The notes below the pieces were generated by a model, which had not been told where the DNA came from, did not search any database, and saw only the letters and a list, made by a program, of their open reading frames with translations. The position numbers and the translations under genes were made by a program. A stretch of DNA of 64,000 nucleotides from Actinoplanes oblitus (lineage in GTDB: Bacteria > Actinomycetota > Actinomycetes > Mycobacteriales > Micromonosporaceae): the NCBI RefSeq assembly GCF_030252345.1, contig NZ_CP126980.1, positions 6,401,501-6,465,500 of the forward strand, read 5' to 3'. Numbering within the stretch: position 1 is the stretch's first letter; each line of letters opens with the position of its first letter. Below, piece by piece: positions 1 to 10,893 of this stretch.

Positions 1-583
1 CGGAGCCGATCGCCTCGTAACCGGTCTCCTCGTAGAGACCACCGGCCACGTCGAAGCTGAAGATCCGCCCGGCGCGGCCCGGGTCGGCCGGCGACAGGTC
101 GAAGCCGGCGAAGAGCGGGACCACGGCCAGGCCCTGCATCGCCGCACCCAGATTGCCGCGGACCATGGCGGCCAGCCGGTTCGCCTTACCGTCGAGGGAC
201 AGCATGGCCCCCTCGGTCTTCTCGTAGTGCTCCAGCTCCACCTGGAACAGCCGGATCAGCTCGATGCCGATCCCGGCCGTACCGGCGATGCCGATCAGCG
301 AATACGAATCGGCGGGGTGCACCTTCTTGATGTCCCGGCTGGCGATCAGGTTGCCCATGGTCGCCCGGCGGTCACCGGCCATGACGACACCCTCGGCGGT
401 CGCGATCGCGACGATCGTGGTGCCGTGCGGGGCGACGTCGCCACCGTTCAGCCCGGGGGGCAGCGGCCGCCGGCCCGGCAGCAGCTCGGGGGCCGCCGCG
501 CTCAGGAACTGCGTGAAGGAGGACGTCCCCGTGTTGAGAAAGATATCCGGTAGACGCCCGGATGGATCAAAACCCGTCGCCAC
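1..583 (-). CDS. prcB: Proteasome beta subunit PrcB (partial, 3' end outside window)
   Basis: This is the catalytic beta subunit of the 20S core particle, an N-terminal nucleophile threonine protease in the cytoplasm. The start is GTG at 581-583, with an AAGGAA-type ribosome site just upstream. About 54 residues of propeptide precede the motif HG|TTIVA, where Thr55 is the expected nucleophile exposed by self-cleavage. Conserved blocks follow: [12 protein letters not shown], then [20 protein letters not shown]. About 194 codons are visible and the reading frame runs off the window, so prcA presumably lies beyond position 1. The 5' end overlaps the remnant of the HNH gene by about 80 bp. The identification is secure; the exact start is likely but rests on the ribosome site and the usual propeptide length. 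Confidence 0.95.
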   Translation of the reverse strand, partial: MATGFDPSGRLPDIFLNTGTSSFTQFLSAAAPELLPGRRPLPPGLNGGDVAPHGTTIVAIATAEGVVMAGDRRATMGNLIASRDIKKVHPADSYSLIGIAGTAGIGIELIRLFQVELEHYEKTEGAMLSLDGKANRLAAMVRGNLGAAMQGLAVVPLFAGFDLSPADPGRAGRIFSFDVAGGLYEETGYEAIGS

Positions 584-1187
584 GTGGTTCCTTTCAGGTA
601 CGTGATCGCATTGGCGAGGAACACCGGGTCGTCCCGGAACTGTCCCAAGCCGCCGTTGCAGTTGAAGCACAATATCCCGCGCACCCGGCCGGTGCGATGA
701 TCGTGATCTACGTGTTGCGGGTCGGGCGCGCCACAGATCGGGCAGACGCCACCCTGGTCCGCCAGCATCCGGTCGAAGTCGGCCTGGCCGATGCCATGGC
801 GGTCCGGCAAGTGATACTCGCGCGTTCCGCCATGGAGCCGCTGCTTCGTTCTCTGCCGCGCGCGTTGTGGCAAGGCTTGCGGTAGCGCCGGTAACCGCCG
901 CTGTCGTCACGACTGCGGGGAAACTCCGCTAGCAGCTTCGTTTCCCCGCAGTCGGGACGATGACAGTGGCCGTCCGGTACAGCGCGGCGCTGTTGGGCCT
1001 CTCGGCCAGCCTTCTCCAGCAGACGTTTCGCGTAGCTCGTCTTCGAGCGGGCGTTGAAGCATTCCTCGCAGTAGCTTCCGCGCCCAGTAGGCCGCTTACT
1101 GCTGGCACAGAACGGCTCCAACGGTTTCCGCTCTCCGCAGTCGCGACGGCGACGCCGTCCGGCTACATCGTCATTCGAGAGAGGCAT
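502..1187 (-). pseudogene. HNH / endonuclease VII-like protein, frameshifted and decaying
   Basis: Two overlapping frames together make one recognisable protein. The upstream frame (708-1187) gives treble-clef-like zinc motifs ([43 protein letters not shown]). The downstream frame (502-873) gives the HNH core: [37 protein letters not shown]. In this family the two parts are continuous, so about one base is missing near 848-853. Two zinc cysteines also look lost: the first of the initial pair (RRRRRDCGE) and one in YRKPCHN. Related genes commonly sit between pup and prcB in actinobacteria. It probably no longer makes an active nuclease. A sequencing error is the alternative, but the lost cysteines argue for real decay. 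Confidence 0.75.
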
Positions 1188-1208
1188 GTCCGCTTTAGGG
1201 CTTATGCC

Positions 1209-1424
1209 CTATTGGCCCCCTTTTTGCACGTAACCGCGGACGAATTCCTCTGCGTTTTCCTCGAGGACGGAGTCGATCTCGTCCAGCAGATCGTCCACGT
1301 CCTCGGTGATCTCCGCGTGCCGCTCGGCTACCTCGGGGTTGGCCTCAACGGTGACGTCCTCGATCTCCTGGTCGCTGGAGCTGCGCCCGCTCTGCGACTG
1401 ACCACCTGTGTCTCGGGTTGCCAT
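1209..1424 (-). CDS. pup: Prokaryotic ubiquitin-like protein Pup
   Basis: This is a 71-residue, mostly disordered tag protein that is ligated through its C-terminus to lysines of proteins bound for the proteasome. The sequence begins MATRDTGGQ, has the helical ATPase-binding stretch (VDDLLDEIDSVLEENAEEFV), and ends YVQKGGQ. The C-terminal Gln means it needs deamidation by Dop before PafA can use it. An in-frame start 13 codons further upstream exists, but the ATG at 1422-1424 has a strong GGGGGA ribosome site 6-7 nt ahead and gives the usual length. It lies downstream of dop and upstream of the HNH remnant and prcB on the same strand. Confidence 0.97.
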   Translation of the reverse strand: MATRDTGGQSQSGRSSSDQEIEDVTVEANPEVAERHAEITEDVDDLLDEIDSVLEENAEEFVRGYVQKGGQ

Positions 1425-1523
1425 GGATGTCCCCCTTCTCAGCCACCCGAAGTCCTGCAACATCGGGTACGGAAAACCTACCTCGCGCCTGTGACGAAAC
1501 GCCCTGCCGCAACGGGTGTTTTA

Positions 1524-3041
1524 TTACCGACTCGTGATCACTTCAAGAAGGTCCTTGGCGCTCTCACAGGTGTCGAAGAGGGCCCCGACGTGCTTCCGGG
1601 TGCCCCGCTCCGGCTCCATCATCGGCACCCGCACGAGGGACTCGCGCCCCACATCGAAGATCACCGAGTCCCAGCTGGCGGCGACCACTTCGGAGGCGTA
1701 CTGCGCGAGGCAGCGGCCGCGGAAGTAGGCCCGGGTGTCCTCCGGCGGTTCGTACATGGCGCGCTGCGTCTCGTCCGGGTCGAGCAGGGTCTTCATCGAC
1801 CCGCGCGCGACCAGCCGGTGGTAGAGGCCTTTCTCCGGGCGGACGTCGGCGTACTGCAGGTCGACGAGCTGGAGTTTGGGCGAGGACCAGCTGAGGCTCT
1901 CCCGCTCCCGGTAGCCCTCCAGCAGCCGCAGTTTGGCCACCCAGTCCAGGGTGTCCGAGCAGAGCATCGGGTCGCGGCCGAGCTTGTCGAGCGCGTCCTC
2001 CCACCGGTTGAGCACGTCGGTGGTCTGCTCGTCGACGTCCCCGCCGTATCGCTCGTCGACGAACGCCTTGGCCCGCTCGAAGTACGCCCACTGCAGGTCG
2101 AGGGCGGTGAGCCGGCGGCCGTCGCGCAACCGCATCAGGTGTTTGAGGGTGGGGTCGTGGCTGACCGCCTTGAGCTCGCTGACCGGGTCGGCGATGCCGA
2201 GCTCGCCGGTGAACACCTTTTCCTCGATCATGTTGAGGACGAGCGCGGTGGTGCCCATCTTCAGATAGGACGCGATCTCGGAGAGGTTGGCGTCGCCGAT
2301 GATGACGTGCAGCCGGCGGTACTTGTCGGCGTCGGCGTGCGGCTCGTCGCGGGTGTTGATGATCGGTCGTTTGAGGGTGGTCTCCAGTCCGACCTCGACC
2401 TCGAAGAAGTCGGCGCGGGAGGAGATCTGGAAGCCGGAGCCGCTGCCGTCCTGGCCGAGGCCGACCCGGCCGACCCCGGTGTAGATCTGCCGGGTGACGA
2501 AGAACGGGGTGAGGTGGGCGACGATGTCGGCGAAGGGGGTCTGCCGGCGCATCAGGTAGTTCTCGTGCGAGCCGTAGGACGCGCCCTTGTTGTCGGTGTT
2601 GTTCTTGTAGAGCTGGATGCGGTGCGCGCCGGGGATGGTGGCGGCGCGCCGGGACGCCTCGGCCATCACCCGCTCGCCGGCCTTGTCCCACTTGACCACG
2701 TCGAGGGGGTTGGTGCACTCGGGGGTGCTGTATTCCGGGTGCGCGTGGTCGACGTAGAGGCGGGCGCCGTTGGTCAGTATCACGTTGGCCAGGCCCAGGT
2801 CCTCGTCGGCCAGGGCCTCGGCCGGGTCGTACGCCGCGCCGGAGTAGGTGAACCCGCGGGCGTCGCGCAGCGGGGACTCCTCCTCGTAATCCCAGCGGGC
2901 GCGCTGTCCTCGGTTGAGTTCGGGGCGGGCGCCGTAGGCGTTGACCACTTGGGAGGAGGTCACCATCGGGTTGGCGCCGGGCTGACCGGGCACCGAAATG
3001 CCGTACTCGACCTCGGTCCCCATAATCCGTCGAACGCTCAT
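1524..3041 (-). CDS. dop: Pup deamidase/depupylase Dop
   Basis: Dop converts the C-terminal Gln of Pup to Glu and also removes Pup from conjugates. It is a carboxylate-amine ligase-fold enzyme related to glutamine synthetase. The 505-residue protein starts [16 protein letters not shown], has the glycine-rich GTEVEYG strand with the Mg/ATP-site Glu, and [13 protein letters not shown], where Asp98 matches the catalytic Asp of Dop/PafA. The insert after residue 40 ([20 protein letters not shown]) corresponds to the flexible Dop loop that PafA lacks, which favours Dop over PafA. No pafA is seen in the window. It is 99 bp upstream of pup, probably co-transcribed. Confidence 0.95.
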   Translation of the reverse strand: MSVRRIMGTEVEYGISVPGQPGANPMVTSSQVVNAYGARPELNRGQRARWDYEEESPLRDARGFTYSGAAYDPAEALADEDLGLANVILTNGARLYVDHAHPEYSTPECTNPLDVVKWDKAGERVMAEASRRAATIPGAHRIQLYKNNTDNKGASYGSHENYLMRRQTPFADIVAHLTPFFVTRQIYTGVGRVGLGQDGSGSGFQISSRADFFEVEVGLETTLKRPIINTRDEPHADADKYRRLHVIIGDANLSEIASYLKMGTTALVLNMIEEKVFTGELGIADPVSELKAVSHDPTLKHLMRLRDGRRLTALDLQWAYFERAKAFVDERYGGDVDEQTTDVLNRWEDALDKLGRDPMLCSDTLDWVAKLRLLEGYRERESLSWSSPKLQLVDLQYADVRPEKGLYHRLVARGSMKTLLDPDETQRAMYEPPEDTRAYFRGRCLAQYASEVVAASWDSVIFDVGRESLVRVPMMEPERGTRKHVGALFDTCESAKDLLEVITSR

Positions 3042-3088
3042 GCGACCACCCTGTCCGCCACGAAGCTACGGCTGCTCATGCATCGAGC

Positions 3089-4342
3089 CTAGACGCTCTC
3101 ACGTTGCATTCCGAAGCTGCCCGTACTCGGTGTGCCACCTTCCGTGCTGGGAACGGTCGCCGGCGTGTCCGGGCCGAATCGGTCATCCAGGTGTCGCTGG
3201 ACCCGCCCGCCGAGCCGTTGTCCGGGACGTTCCACGAGGTGGTGGGCCATCCAGGCGACGATCAGGGTGGCCATGACGAAGGCGCAGCCGATGGCTGCCG
3301 GGCGGCCCGGCAGTAGTCGCGTGACCACGACGAGCACCGGCATGTGCAAGAGGTACACCGGGAAGCTGACCACGCCGAGCCAGGTGAGGAAGCTCGGCAC
3401 GGCCCGGTGGCGCAGCAGGAAGGCGACAGCGAAGGTGCCGGCCACCGCTGTCGCGACGGTCCCGCCGCGCAGCAGGTCGGTGCCGGTGAGCAGCCACGAG
3501 TTGAGGCCGGCGGCGATCAGGACGAGGGTGAGCGCGGCAGCGGCGGCCCGCCGGTCGATCTGCCGGTGCTGCGCGCGGTAGACGACGGTGCCGGCGAACA
3601 TCACGGCGAGCATCAGGACGGCGCCGCTGGAGCTTCCGGCGCCGGCCCACTCGGTGGGCTCGCCGTTGAGCAGGGGCAGCAGGACCATGGCGAGACCGGC
3701 GGCGCCGGCGATCCGCGCCCGGCCGCGTACGTACCGGAACACGCTGGCGGCCACCACGACGGCCAGCACCGCGGCGGTGAGCCGGCCCCTGGGGAACAGG
3801 CCGTCCGGCAGGTCTCGGCCGAGCAGCAGGACGACCAGCGCCAAGCCGCCGGCCCACCAGGCGCTCGAGCGGTGCCGCCGCCACGCGTACAGCCCGGCGA
3901 CGATCAGGTAGAAGGTCATCTCGTAGGAGAGCGTCCAGAACGGACGGACCACGCCGCGCAGCCCGAGCAGGTCCTGCAGCATGGTGGCGTGACCGAGCAC
4001 CGACGCGGTGGTGTCGGTGTACAGCGTGCGGTGCAGGCGCTGCCAGCCGGCCGCGGCGAGGAGCAGGCCGAGCCCGATGGTGAGCAGATACGCGGGGTAG
4101 ATCCGGAAGAGCCGGCCGATCCAGAACCGGCGCAGCGAGCCGTGCCGCTCCAGGGACATCGGGATGACGTATCCGCTGACCAGGAAGAAGAGCAGGACGC
4201 CGTACCGGCCGAGGTCGAAGTGCCGGTAGATCGCCATGTGCCGGTCGAGGCCGATCACCTGGGGGCTGAGGTGGAAGAGGGCGACCACCGCGGCGGCGTA
4301 GCCGCGGAGCGCGTCGAGCCAGGTCAGGCGGGTACGGGTCAC
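3089..4342 (-). CDS. Acyltransferase 3 family membrane protein (copy 1)
   Basis: This is a 417-residue integral membrane O-acyltransferase of the OafA/YrhL family, which transfers acyl groups to sugars, lipids or peptides outside the membrane. Family signatures are WLDALRGYAAAVVALFH (the catalytic His region), FFLVSGYVIP and FWIGRLFRIYPAYL. About ten hydrophobic segments follow, and the C-terminus (VERPGQRLGGRVQ) is cytoplasmic and basic. The GTG start at 4342 has only a weak ribosome site; the stop of the upstream copy is 19 bp away, so it is probably translated from a shared message. It is very similar to the next gene, so the two look like a tandem duplication. The substrate cannot be told from sequence. 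Confidence 0.85.
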   Translation of the reverse strand: MTRTRLTWLDALRGYAAAVVALFHLSPQVIGLDRHMAIYRHFDLGRYGVLLFFLVSGYVIPMSLERHGSLRRFWIGRLFRIYPAYLLTIGLGLLLAAAGWQRLHRTLYTDTTASVLGHATMLQDLLGLRGVVRPFWTLSYEMTFYLIVAGLYAWRRHRSSAWWAGGLALVVLLLGRDLPDGLFPRGRLTAAVLAVVVAASVFRYVRGRARIAGAAGLAMVLLPLLNGEPTEWAGAGSSSGAVLMLAVMFAGTVVYRAQHRQIDRRAAAAALTLVLIAAGLNSWLLTGTDLLRGGTVATAVAGTFAVAFLLRHRAVPSFLTWLGVVSFPVYLLHMPVLVVVTRLLPGRPAAIGCAFVMATLIVAWMAHHLVERPGQRLGGRVQRHLDDRFGPDTPATVPSTEGGTPSTGSFGMQRESV

Positions 4343-4361
4343 ACCCGCTCAACGAGTCATG

Positions 4362-5681
4362 TCACATCGGGGAACTCGCCACCGCCGCCTCGCCGGCCTC
4401 CACCGGCCGGGCGGGTGCCGGCACCGTCACCGGCCGGCGCCAGGCGTCCGGGCCGAGCCTGGCGTCCACCCACTGCTGCACCCGGCGGCCCAGGTTCTGC
4501 CCGGGCTGCTCGACGTACCGGTAGGACAGCCAGGCCCCGCCGAGCGTGAGGATCCCGAAGGCCACCGAGAAGGCGGCCCGGCCCAGCAGGTTGTCCAGGG
4601 CGCTCTCCGGCGCGACGTGCTGCAGGCCGTGCAGGATGACGCTGTGCAGCAGGTACAGCGAGTAGCTGACGGCGCCGAGCCAGACCAGCACCGCCGGCAC
4701 GCGCCGCTCGCGCAGGGCGAATCCGATCGCGAAGGTGATCACGACCGCCGCGGTGGTGGCGCACCACTTGATCAGCTCGTATCTGCCGCCGACCGACAGC
4801 CAGGTGGTCAGCGCGACCCCGGCGGCGACCAGGGCCAGCACCGGGACCGCGGCCCACCGGCTCAGCTGCCCGTGCTGCGCCCGGTAGATGACCGTCCCGG
4901 CGAACATCACCGCCAGCATGAACGTGGCCTGCCAGGACGAGTTGGCGATGCCGTACTTCGTGCTGTGGCCGTTGAGCAGCGGCAGCGCCACGAAGCAGAG
5001 CCCGAGCAGCCCGGCGGGCAGCACCAGCCATCGGCGGCCGGACACGTACGCCAGCAGGCTCACCCCGACCAGCAGCGCCAGCAGCACGGCCAGGTACCGC
5101 CGGTCGCCCACCGTCGCCCCGAGCAGGTTCTTGGGCAGCCCGGTGCCGCCCACCGCCGCGACGAGGATCAGGCCGGCCGCCCACCACGCGCTGAACCGGT
5201 GCAGGCCCCAGACGAACAGGCCGGCCACGATCAGGTAGAACGTCATCTCGAAGGACAGCGTCCAGAACGGGCGGACCAGGCTGCGCGCGCCGACGAACTC
5301 CTGCAGCATCGTGGCGTGCCCGAGCAGCCCGGCCGTCGACTCCCTGGCCAGCGAGCGCGGGAAGGTGAAGACACCGGCCGCGATGAGCGCCACGAACAGC
5401 GCGACGCTGATCAGGTACGCCGGGTAGATCCGGAAGAGCCGGCCGATCCAGAACTTGCGCGGGGAGCCGTGCCGTTCCAGGGACATCGGGATGACGTAGC
5501 CGCTGACCAGGAAGAACAGCAGGACGCCGTACTTGCCCATGTCGAAGTAGCGGCCCATGACGGCGTGGTTCTCGGCGCCGATCGCGATGGGGCTGAGGTG
5601 GAACAGCACGACCACCAGTGCGGCGAAACCCCGGAGCGCGTCCAGCCAAGCGAGGCGCGGCTTGATGATCACTGAACTCAT
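4362..5681 (-). CDS. Acyltransferase 3 family membrane protein (copy 2)
   Basis: This is a 439-residue paralogue of the adjacent gene with the same order of motifs: WLDALRGFAALVVVLFH, FFLVSGYVIPMSLERHGS and FWIGRLFRIYPAYL. It has about ten membrane segments. The last 40 residues are a Pro/Ala-rich soluble tail ending ASSPM. It starts with ATG at 5681, just downstream of a hairpin that follows the proteasome ATPase gene. The pair sits between arc and dop. It is a likely later insertion into the proteasome cluster with no evident link to pupylation. Membrane lipid, polysaccharide or antibiotic acylation are all possible. Confidence 0.85.
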   Translation of the reverse strand: MSSVIIKPRLAWLDALRGFAALVVVLFHLSPIAIGAENHAVMGRYFDMGKYGVLLFFLVSGYVIPMSLERHGSPRKFWIGRLFRIYPAYLISVALFVALIAAGVFTFPRSLARESTAGLLGHATMLQEFVGARSLVRPFWTLSFEMTFYLIVAGLFVWGLHRFSAWWAAGLILVAAVGGTGLPKNLLGATVGDRRYLAVLLALLVGVSLLAYVSGRRWLVLPAGLLGLCFVALPLLNGHSTKYGIANSSWQATFMLAVMFAGTVIYRAQHGQLSRWAAVPVLALVAAGVALTTWLSVGGRYELIKWCATTAAVVITFAIGFALRERRVPAVLVWLGAVSYSLYLLHSVILHGLQHVAPESALDNLLGRAAFSVAFGILTLGGAWLSYRYVEQPGQNLGRRVQQWVDARLGPDAWRRPVTVPAPARPVEAGEAAVASSPM

Positions 5682-5694
5682 AGCCGGGTCACAG

Positions 5695-5732
5695 TAACCG
5701 GGGGCGGGTGATTTCTCACCTACCCCCGGTTA
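5695..5732 (-). terminator. Hairpin after the proteasome ATPase gene
   Basis: TAACCGGGGG pairs with CCCCCGGTTA, and GGTGA pairs with TCACC inside it, separated by two mismatched positions. The loop is TTTC. The structure lies 25 bp past the stop of arc/mpa and just before the start of the acyltransferase. No clear U-run follows, so it could be a weak terminator or a processing site. Confidence 0.6.
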
Positions 5733-5757
5733 TCTCTTTTGGGCTACAAGTGGGGGA

Positions 5758-7539
5758 CTACAGGTACTGGCCGGTGTTCGACGCGGTCTCGATCGACCGG
5801 CCGGCCTCGGCGCCCTTGCCACCGGAGACGAGCGTGCGGATGTAGACGATCCGCTCGCCCTTCTTGCCGGAGATCCGGGCCCAGTCGTCCGGGTTGGTGG
5901 TGTTCGGCAGGTCCTCGTTCTCCCGGAACTCGTCGACGCAGCTGTCCAGCAGGTGCTGGAGTCGCAGGCCCTTGGTCCCGGAGGTGAGGAACTCCTTGAT
6001 CGCCATCTTCTTGCCGCGGTCGACGATGTTCTGGATCATCGCGCCGGAGTTGAAGTCCTTGAAGTACAGGACCTCCTTGTCACCGTTGGCGTAGGTGACC
6101 TCGAGGAAGCGGTTCTCCTCGGACTCCGTGTACATCCGCAGCACGACCGCCTCGATCATCGCGGCGACCGTGGCATCCCGGTTCCCCTCGTGCTCGCCGA
6201 GGTCGTCCTCGGAGAGCGGCAGGTCGGGAAGGATGTACTTGGCGAAGATGTCCTTCGCCGCCTCGGCGTCCGGCCGCTCGATCTTGATCTTCACGTCGAG
6301 ACGGCCGGGGCGCAGGATGGCCGGGTCGATCATGTCTTCCCGGTTCGACGCGCCGATGACGATCACGTTCTCCAGGCCCTCGACGCCGTCGATCTCGCTG
6401 AGCAGCTGGGGAACGATGGTGTTCTCCACGTCGGAGGAGACACCGGAGCCACGGGTCCGGAAGATCGAGTCCATCTCGTCGAAGAACACGATCACCGGGG
6501 TGCCCTCGCCGGCCTTCTCCCGGGCCCGCTGGAAGACCAGGCGGATGTGCCGCTCGGTCTCACCCACGTACTTGTTGAGCAGCTCGGGGCCCTTGATGTT
6601 GAGGAAGTAGCTGGTGTGCTTCTCCTCGCCACGCCGCTCGGCGATCTTCTTGGCCAGCGAGTTGGCCACCGCCTTGGCGATCAGGGTCTTGCCACAGCCG
6701 GGCGGGCCGTAGAGCAGGATGCCCTTCGGCGGGCGCAGCTGGTGCTCCCGGAACAGGTCGGCGTGCAGGAAGGGCAGCTCCACCGCGTCGCGGATCTGCT
6801 CGATCTGCGAGTGCAGGCCACCGATGTCGGTGTAGTCGACGTCGGGAACCTCCTCCAGCACGAGCTCTTCGACCTCGCTCTTGGGGATCCTCTCGTACGC
6901 GTACGCCGACCGCGGCTCGATCATGAGCGAGTCACCGGCGCGCAGCTTGGTGATCTCCAGTGAGTCGGCGAGGAAGACGATGCGCTCCTCGTCGGCGTGC
7001 GAGACCACCAGGGCCCGGTCACTGGGGCCGCCGGACGGGTTGTCCAGGACCTCCTTGAGCAGGACCACCTCGCCGGTGCGCTCGAACCCGAACGCGTCGA
7101 CGACGTTGAGCGCGTCGTTCAGCAGGACCTCCTGGCCCCGCTGGAGCTCGTCGACAGCGAGCGACGGCGAAACCGCCACCCGAAGCTTGCGGCCGCCGGT
7201 GAAGACATCCACCGTGCCGTCCTCGTGGGCCGACAGGAAAACGCCGTAGCCGCTGGGCGGCTGGGCGAGCCGGTCAATCTCTTCCTTGAGAGTGACGATC
7301 TGGGCCCGGGCTTCCTTCAGGGTCGCCACGAGCCGCTCGTTGTTCTCGGTCACTCGGGCCAGCTGCGCCTGCGTTGCCGCGAGCCGTTCCTCAAGCTGCC
7401 GGACGTGTCGGGGGCTCTCGGTCAACTTCCTCCGCACCAGAGCGAGTTCCTCTTGCAGGAACGCGACCTGACTGGAGAGATCGTTGGCCTCTTTCTCCCA
7501 TCGTGCGGCGCGGGAGTCCGCTTCGTCGCTACGTGCCAC
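5758..7539 (-). CDS. arc: Proteasome-associated AAA ATPase (Arc/Mpa)
   Basis: This hexameric ATPase recognises pupylated proteins, unfolds them and threads them into the 20S core. The 593 residues contain an N-terminal coiled coil (about 15-92) that binds Pup, two OB-fold domains (about 97-215), and an AAA module with Walker A GPPGCGKT (278-285), Walker [13 protein letters not shown] and the arginine-finger region RPGRLD. The C-terminus ends NTGQYL, the penultimate-Tyr motif that docks into the core particle. The GTG start at 7539 has GGGGAGGTGG upstream. Called mpa in mycobacteria and arc in other actinobacteria. It is separated from dop by the two acyltransferase genes. Confidence 0.97.
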   Translation of the reverse strand: MARSDEADSRAARWEKEANDLSSQVAFLQEELALVRRKLTESPRHVRQLEERLAATQAQLARVTENNERLVATLKEARAQIVTLKEEIDRLAQPPSGYGVFLSAHEDGTVDVFTGGRKLRVAVSPSLAVDELQRGQEVLLNDALNVVDAFGFERTGEVVLLKEVLDNPSGGPSDRALVVSHADEERIVFLADSLEITKLRAGDSLMIEPRSAYAYERIPKSEVEELVLEEVPDVDYTDIGGLHSQIEQIRDAVELPFLHADLFREHQLRPPKGILLYGPPGCGKTLIAKAVANSLAKKIAERRGEEKHTSYFLNIKGPELLNKYVGETERHIRLVFQRAREKAGEGTPVIVFFDEMDSIFRTRGSGVSSDVENTIVPQLLSEIDGVEGLENVIVIGASNREDMIDPAILRPGRLDVKIKIERPDAEAAKDIFAKYILPDLPLSEDDLGEHEGNRDATVAAMIEAVVLRMYTESEENRFLEVTYANGDKEVLYFKDFNSGAMIQNIVDRGKKMAIKEFLTSGTKGLRLQHLLDSCVDEFRENEDLPNTTNPDDWARISGKKGERIVYIRTLVSGGKGAEAGRSIETASNTGQYL

Positions 7540-7713
7540 GTCCCACCTCCCCGGGGGGCTCGAACGTCTTGAACCAACACTAGCTGTTGCGGAGCAGTTT
7601 TCATCCCATGCAACACCCTCGTCACTGAGTCTTGATCGATTGGTGCCACCGCCGATGAGCCGGTCGGGCAGGGTTCGGGTACCGTCGGGCGCAACCGGTT
7701 GTGGGAGGTAGGA

Positions 7714-7998
7714 GTGTCATCAGACACTGATGAGCTGCAGGTCTGGATCGATCAGGACTTGTGCACCGGTGACGGACTCTGCGTCCAATACGCTCCGGAA
7801 GTCTTCGAACTGGACATCGACGGACTCGCGTACGTCAAGAACGATTCGGGCGAGTTGCTCCAAAATCCGGGCATACGCGCCTTCGTACCGAAAAATTTGG
7901 TCCTCGAAGTCATCGACTCCGCGAAGGAGTGCCCGGGCGACTGCATCCACGTCGTCCGCACCGCCGACGACGTGGAAGTGGCCGGGCCCGAGGCCTAG
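7714..7998 (+). CDS. Small ferredoxin with CxxDxxC cluster motif
   Basis: This 94-residue ferredoxin is probably a one-electron carrier. Ligand residues are Cys17, Asp20 and Cys23 (DLCTGDGLC) and Cys73 followed by Pro (KECPGDC), with Cys77 also present. The Asp in place of the second Cys resembles ferredoxins whose 4Fe-4S cluster readily becomes 3Fe-4S. The GTG at 7714 follows GGGAGGT by 4-5 nt and is preferred over a TTG five codons upstream. The gene diverges from arc and its stop overlaps the stop of the next, convergent gene (shared CTAG). A ferredoxin at this place is typical of actinobacterial proteasome clusters, but its partner is not known. Confidence 0.88.
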   Translation: MSSDTDELQVWIDQDLCTGDGLCVQYAPEVFELDIDGLAYVKNDSGELLQNPGIRAFVPKNLVLEVIDSAKECPGDCIHVVRTADDVEVAGPEA

Positions 7999-8594
7999 AG
8001 GGTCGGACGGCCCACCAGGGACGCGACGACCCGGGAGAACTCCTCCAGGCGGGCGATCTGCCCGGGTCCGCCGTCGTCCAGGGTCTTGCCGAACCGCAGG
8101 GCGTCGTGGCGCAGCGGCGCCCGCCCCTCCTCCTCGGCCAGCCCGGGCGGCGGCACCGCGTCGTCCACCGAGCTGAGCAGCAGGTAGACGTCGATGCTGT
8201 CGACCCGGGCCTGCCCGCTGGAGGTCCGGGTGAGCCGCCGCCGGCAGCCCACCTCGGTGATCGTGGAGAGCGGCACCACCCGCAGCGACGAGGTCATCGA
8301 GCCGGCCGGGCCGTCGCCGGGCGCCACGTCCTCGCCGTGCCACAGCACCAGGCGGCTGCCGTCGCAGACGACGACCTCCTGCCAGACGCCGTTCACCTCG
8401 TTGACGAAGCGCTCCAGGGTGAAGCAGAGCACCGAGGCGCCGCGGAGCACCCCGAACAGGGCCTCCAGGGCGACCTCGGGATCACGCAGGTAGGCGCGGG
8501 CCGCCGAGTCCAGGTCCGGGTAGGGCGACCAGTCCGGGAACACCGCCGGCATCTCGTTGCTGCCGCCGAACGGCGGAGAACTCATCGCGCCCAC
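7995..8594 (-). CDS. Conserved actinobacterial protein (DUF5998-like)
   Basis: This is a soluble protein of 199 residues (196 if it starts at the ATG at 8585). I recognise it as probably a DUF5998-type protein; no function is known. It has a mixed alpha/beta pattern, with LEALFGVLRGASVLCFTLERFVNEVNGVW near the middle of the first half and RVDSIDVYLLLSSVDD later. No catalytic motif or membrane segment is evident. GGAGG lies 7 nt before the GTG at 8594 and AAGGAG about 8 nt before the ATG at 8585, so both starts are usable. It is upstream of trmI in reading direction on the other side of a 54-bp gap, with opposite-facing ferredoxin downstream. Confidence 0.7.
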   Translation of the reverse strand: MGAMSSPPFGGSNEMPAVFPDWSPYPDLDSAARAYLRDPEVALEALFGVLRGASVLCFTLERFVNEVNGVWQEVVVCDGSRLVLWHGEDVAPGDGPAGSMTSSLRVVPLSTITEVGCRRRLTRTSSGQARVDSIDVYLLLSSVDDAVPPPGLAEEEGRAPLRHDALRFGKTLDDGGPGQIARLEEFSRVVASLVGRPTL

Positions 8595-8648
8595 TCCTTG
8601 TCCTCCTATCGACGCCTTACCGGAAAGTACCGGACTTGACGGGCGCGG

Positions 8649-10822
<2,174 letters not shown>

Positions 10823-10880
10823 GCCCCGGCGTGATCCACAGGGCAGGCGGTGTCGTGCGGAATTCGTCGTACCCCTGCCC

Positions 10881-10886
10881 TAGCCT
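10881..10886 (+). promoter_or_regulatory. -10 box TAGCCT for a leaderless RecB-like transcript
   Basis: TAGCCT ends 7 nt before the ATG at 10894 and there is no ribosome site in between. This spacing places the transcription start at or next to the A of ATG, so the message is probably leaderless. Confidence 0.5.
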
Positions 10887-10893
10887 GGCTGGC

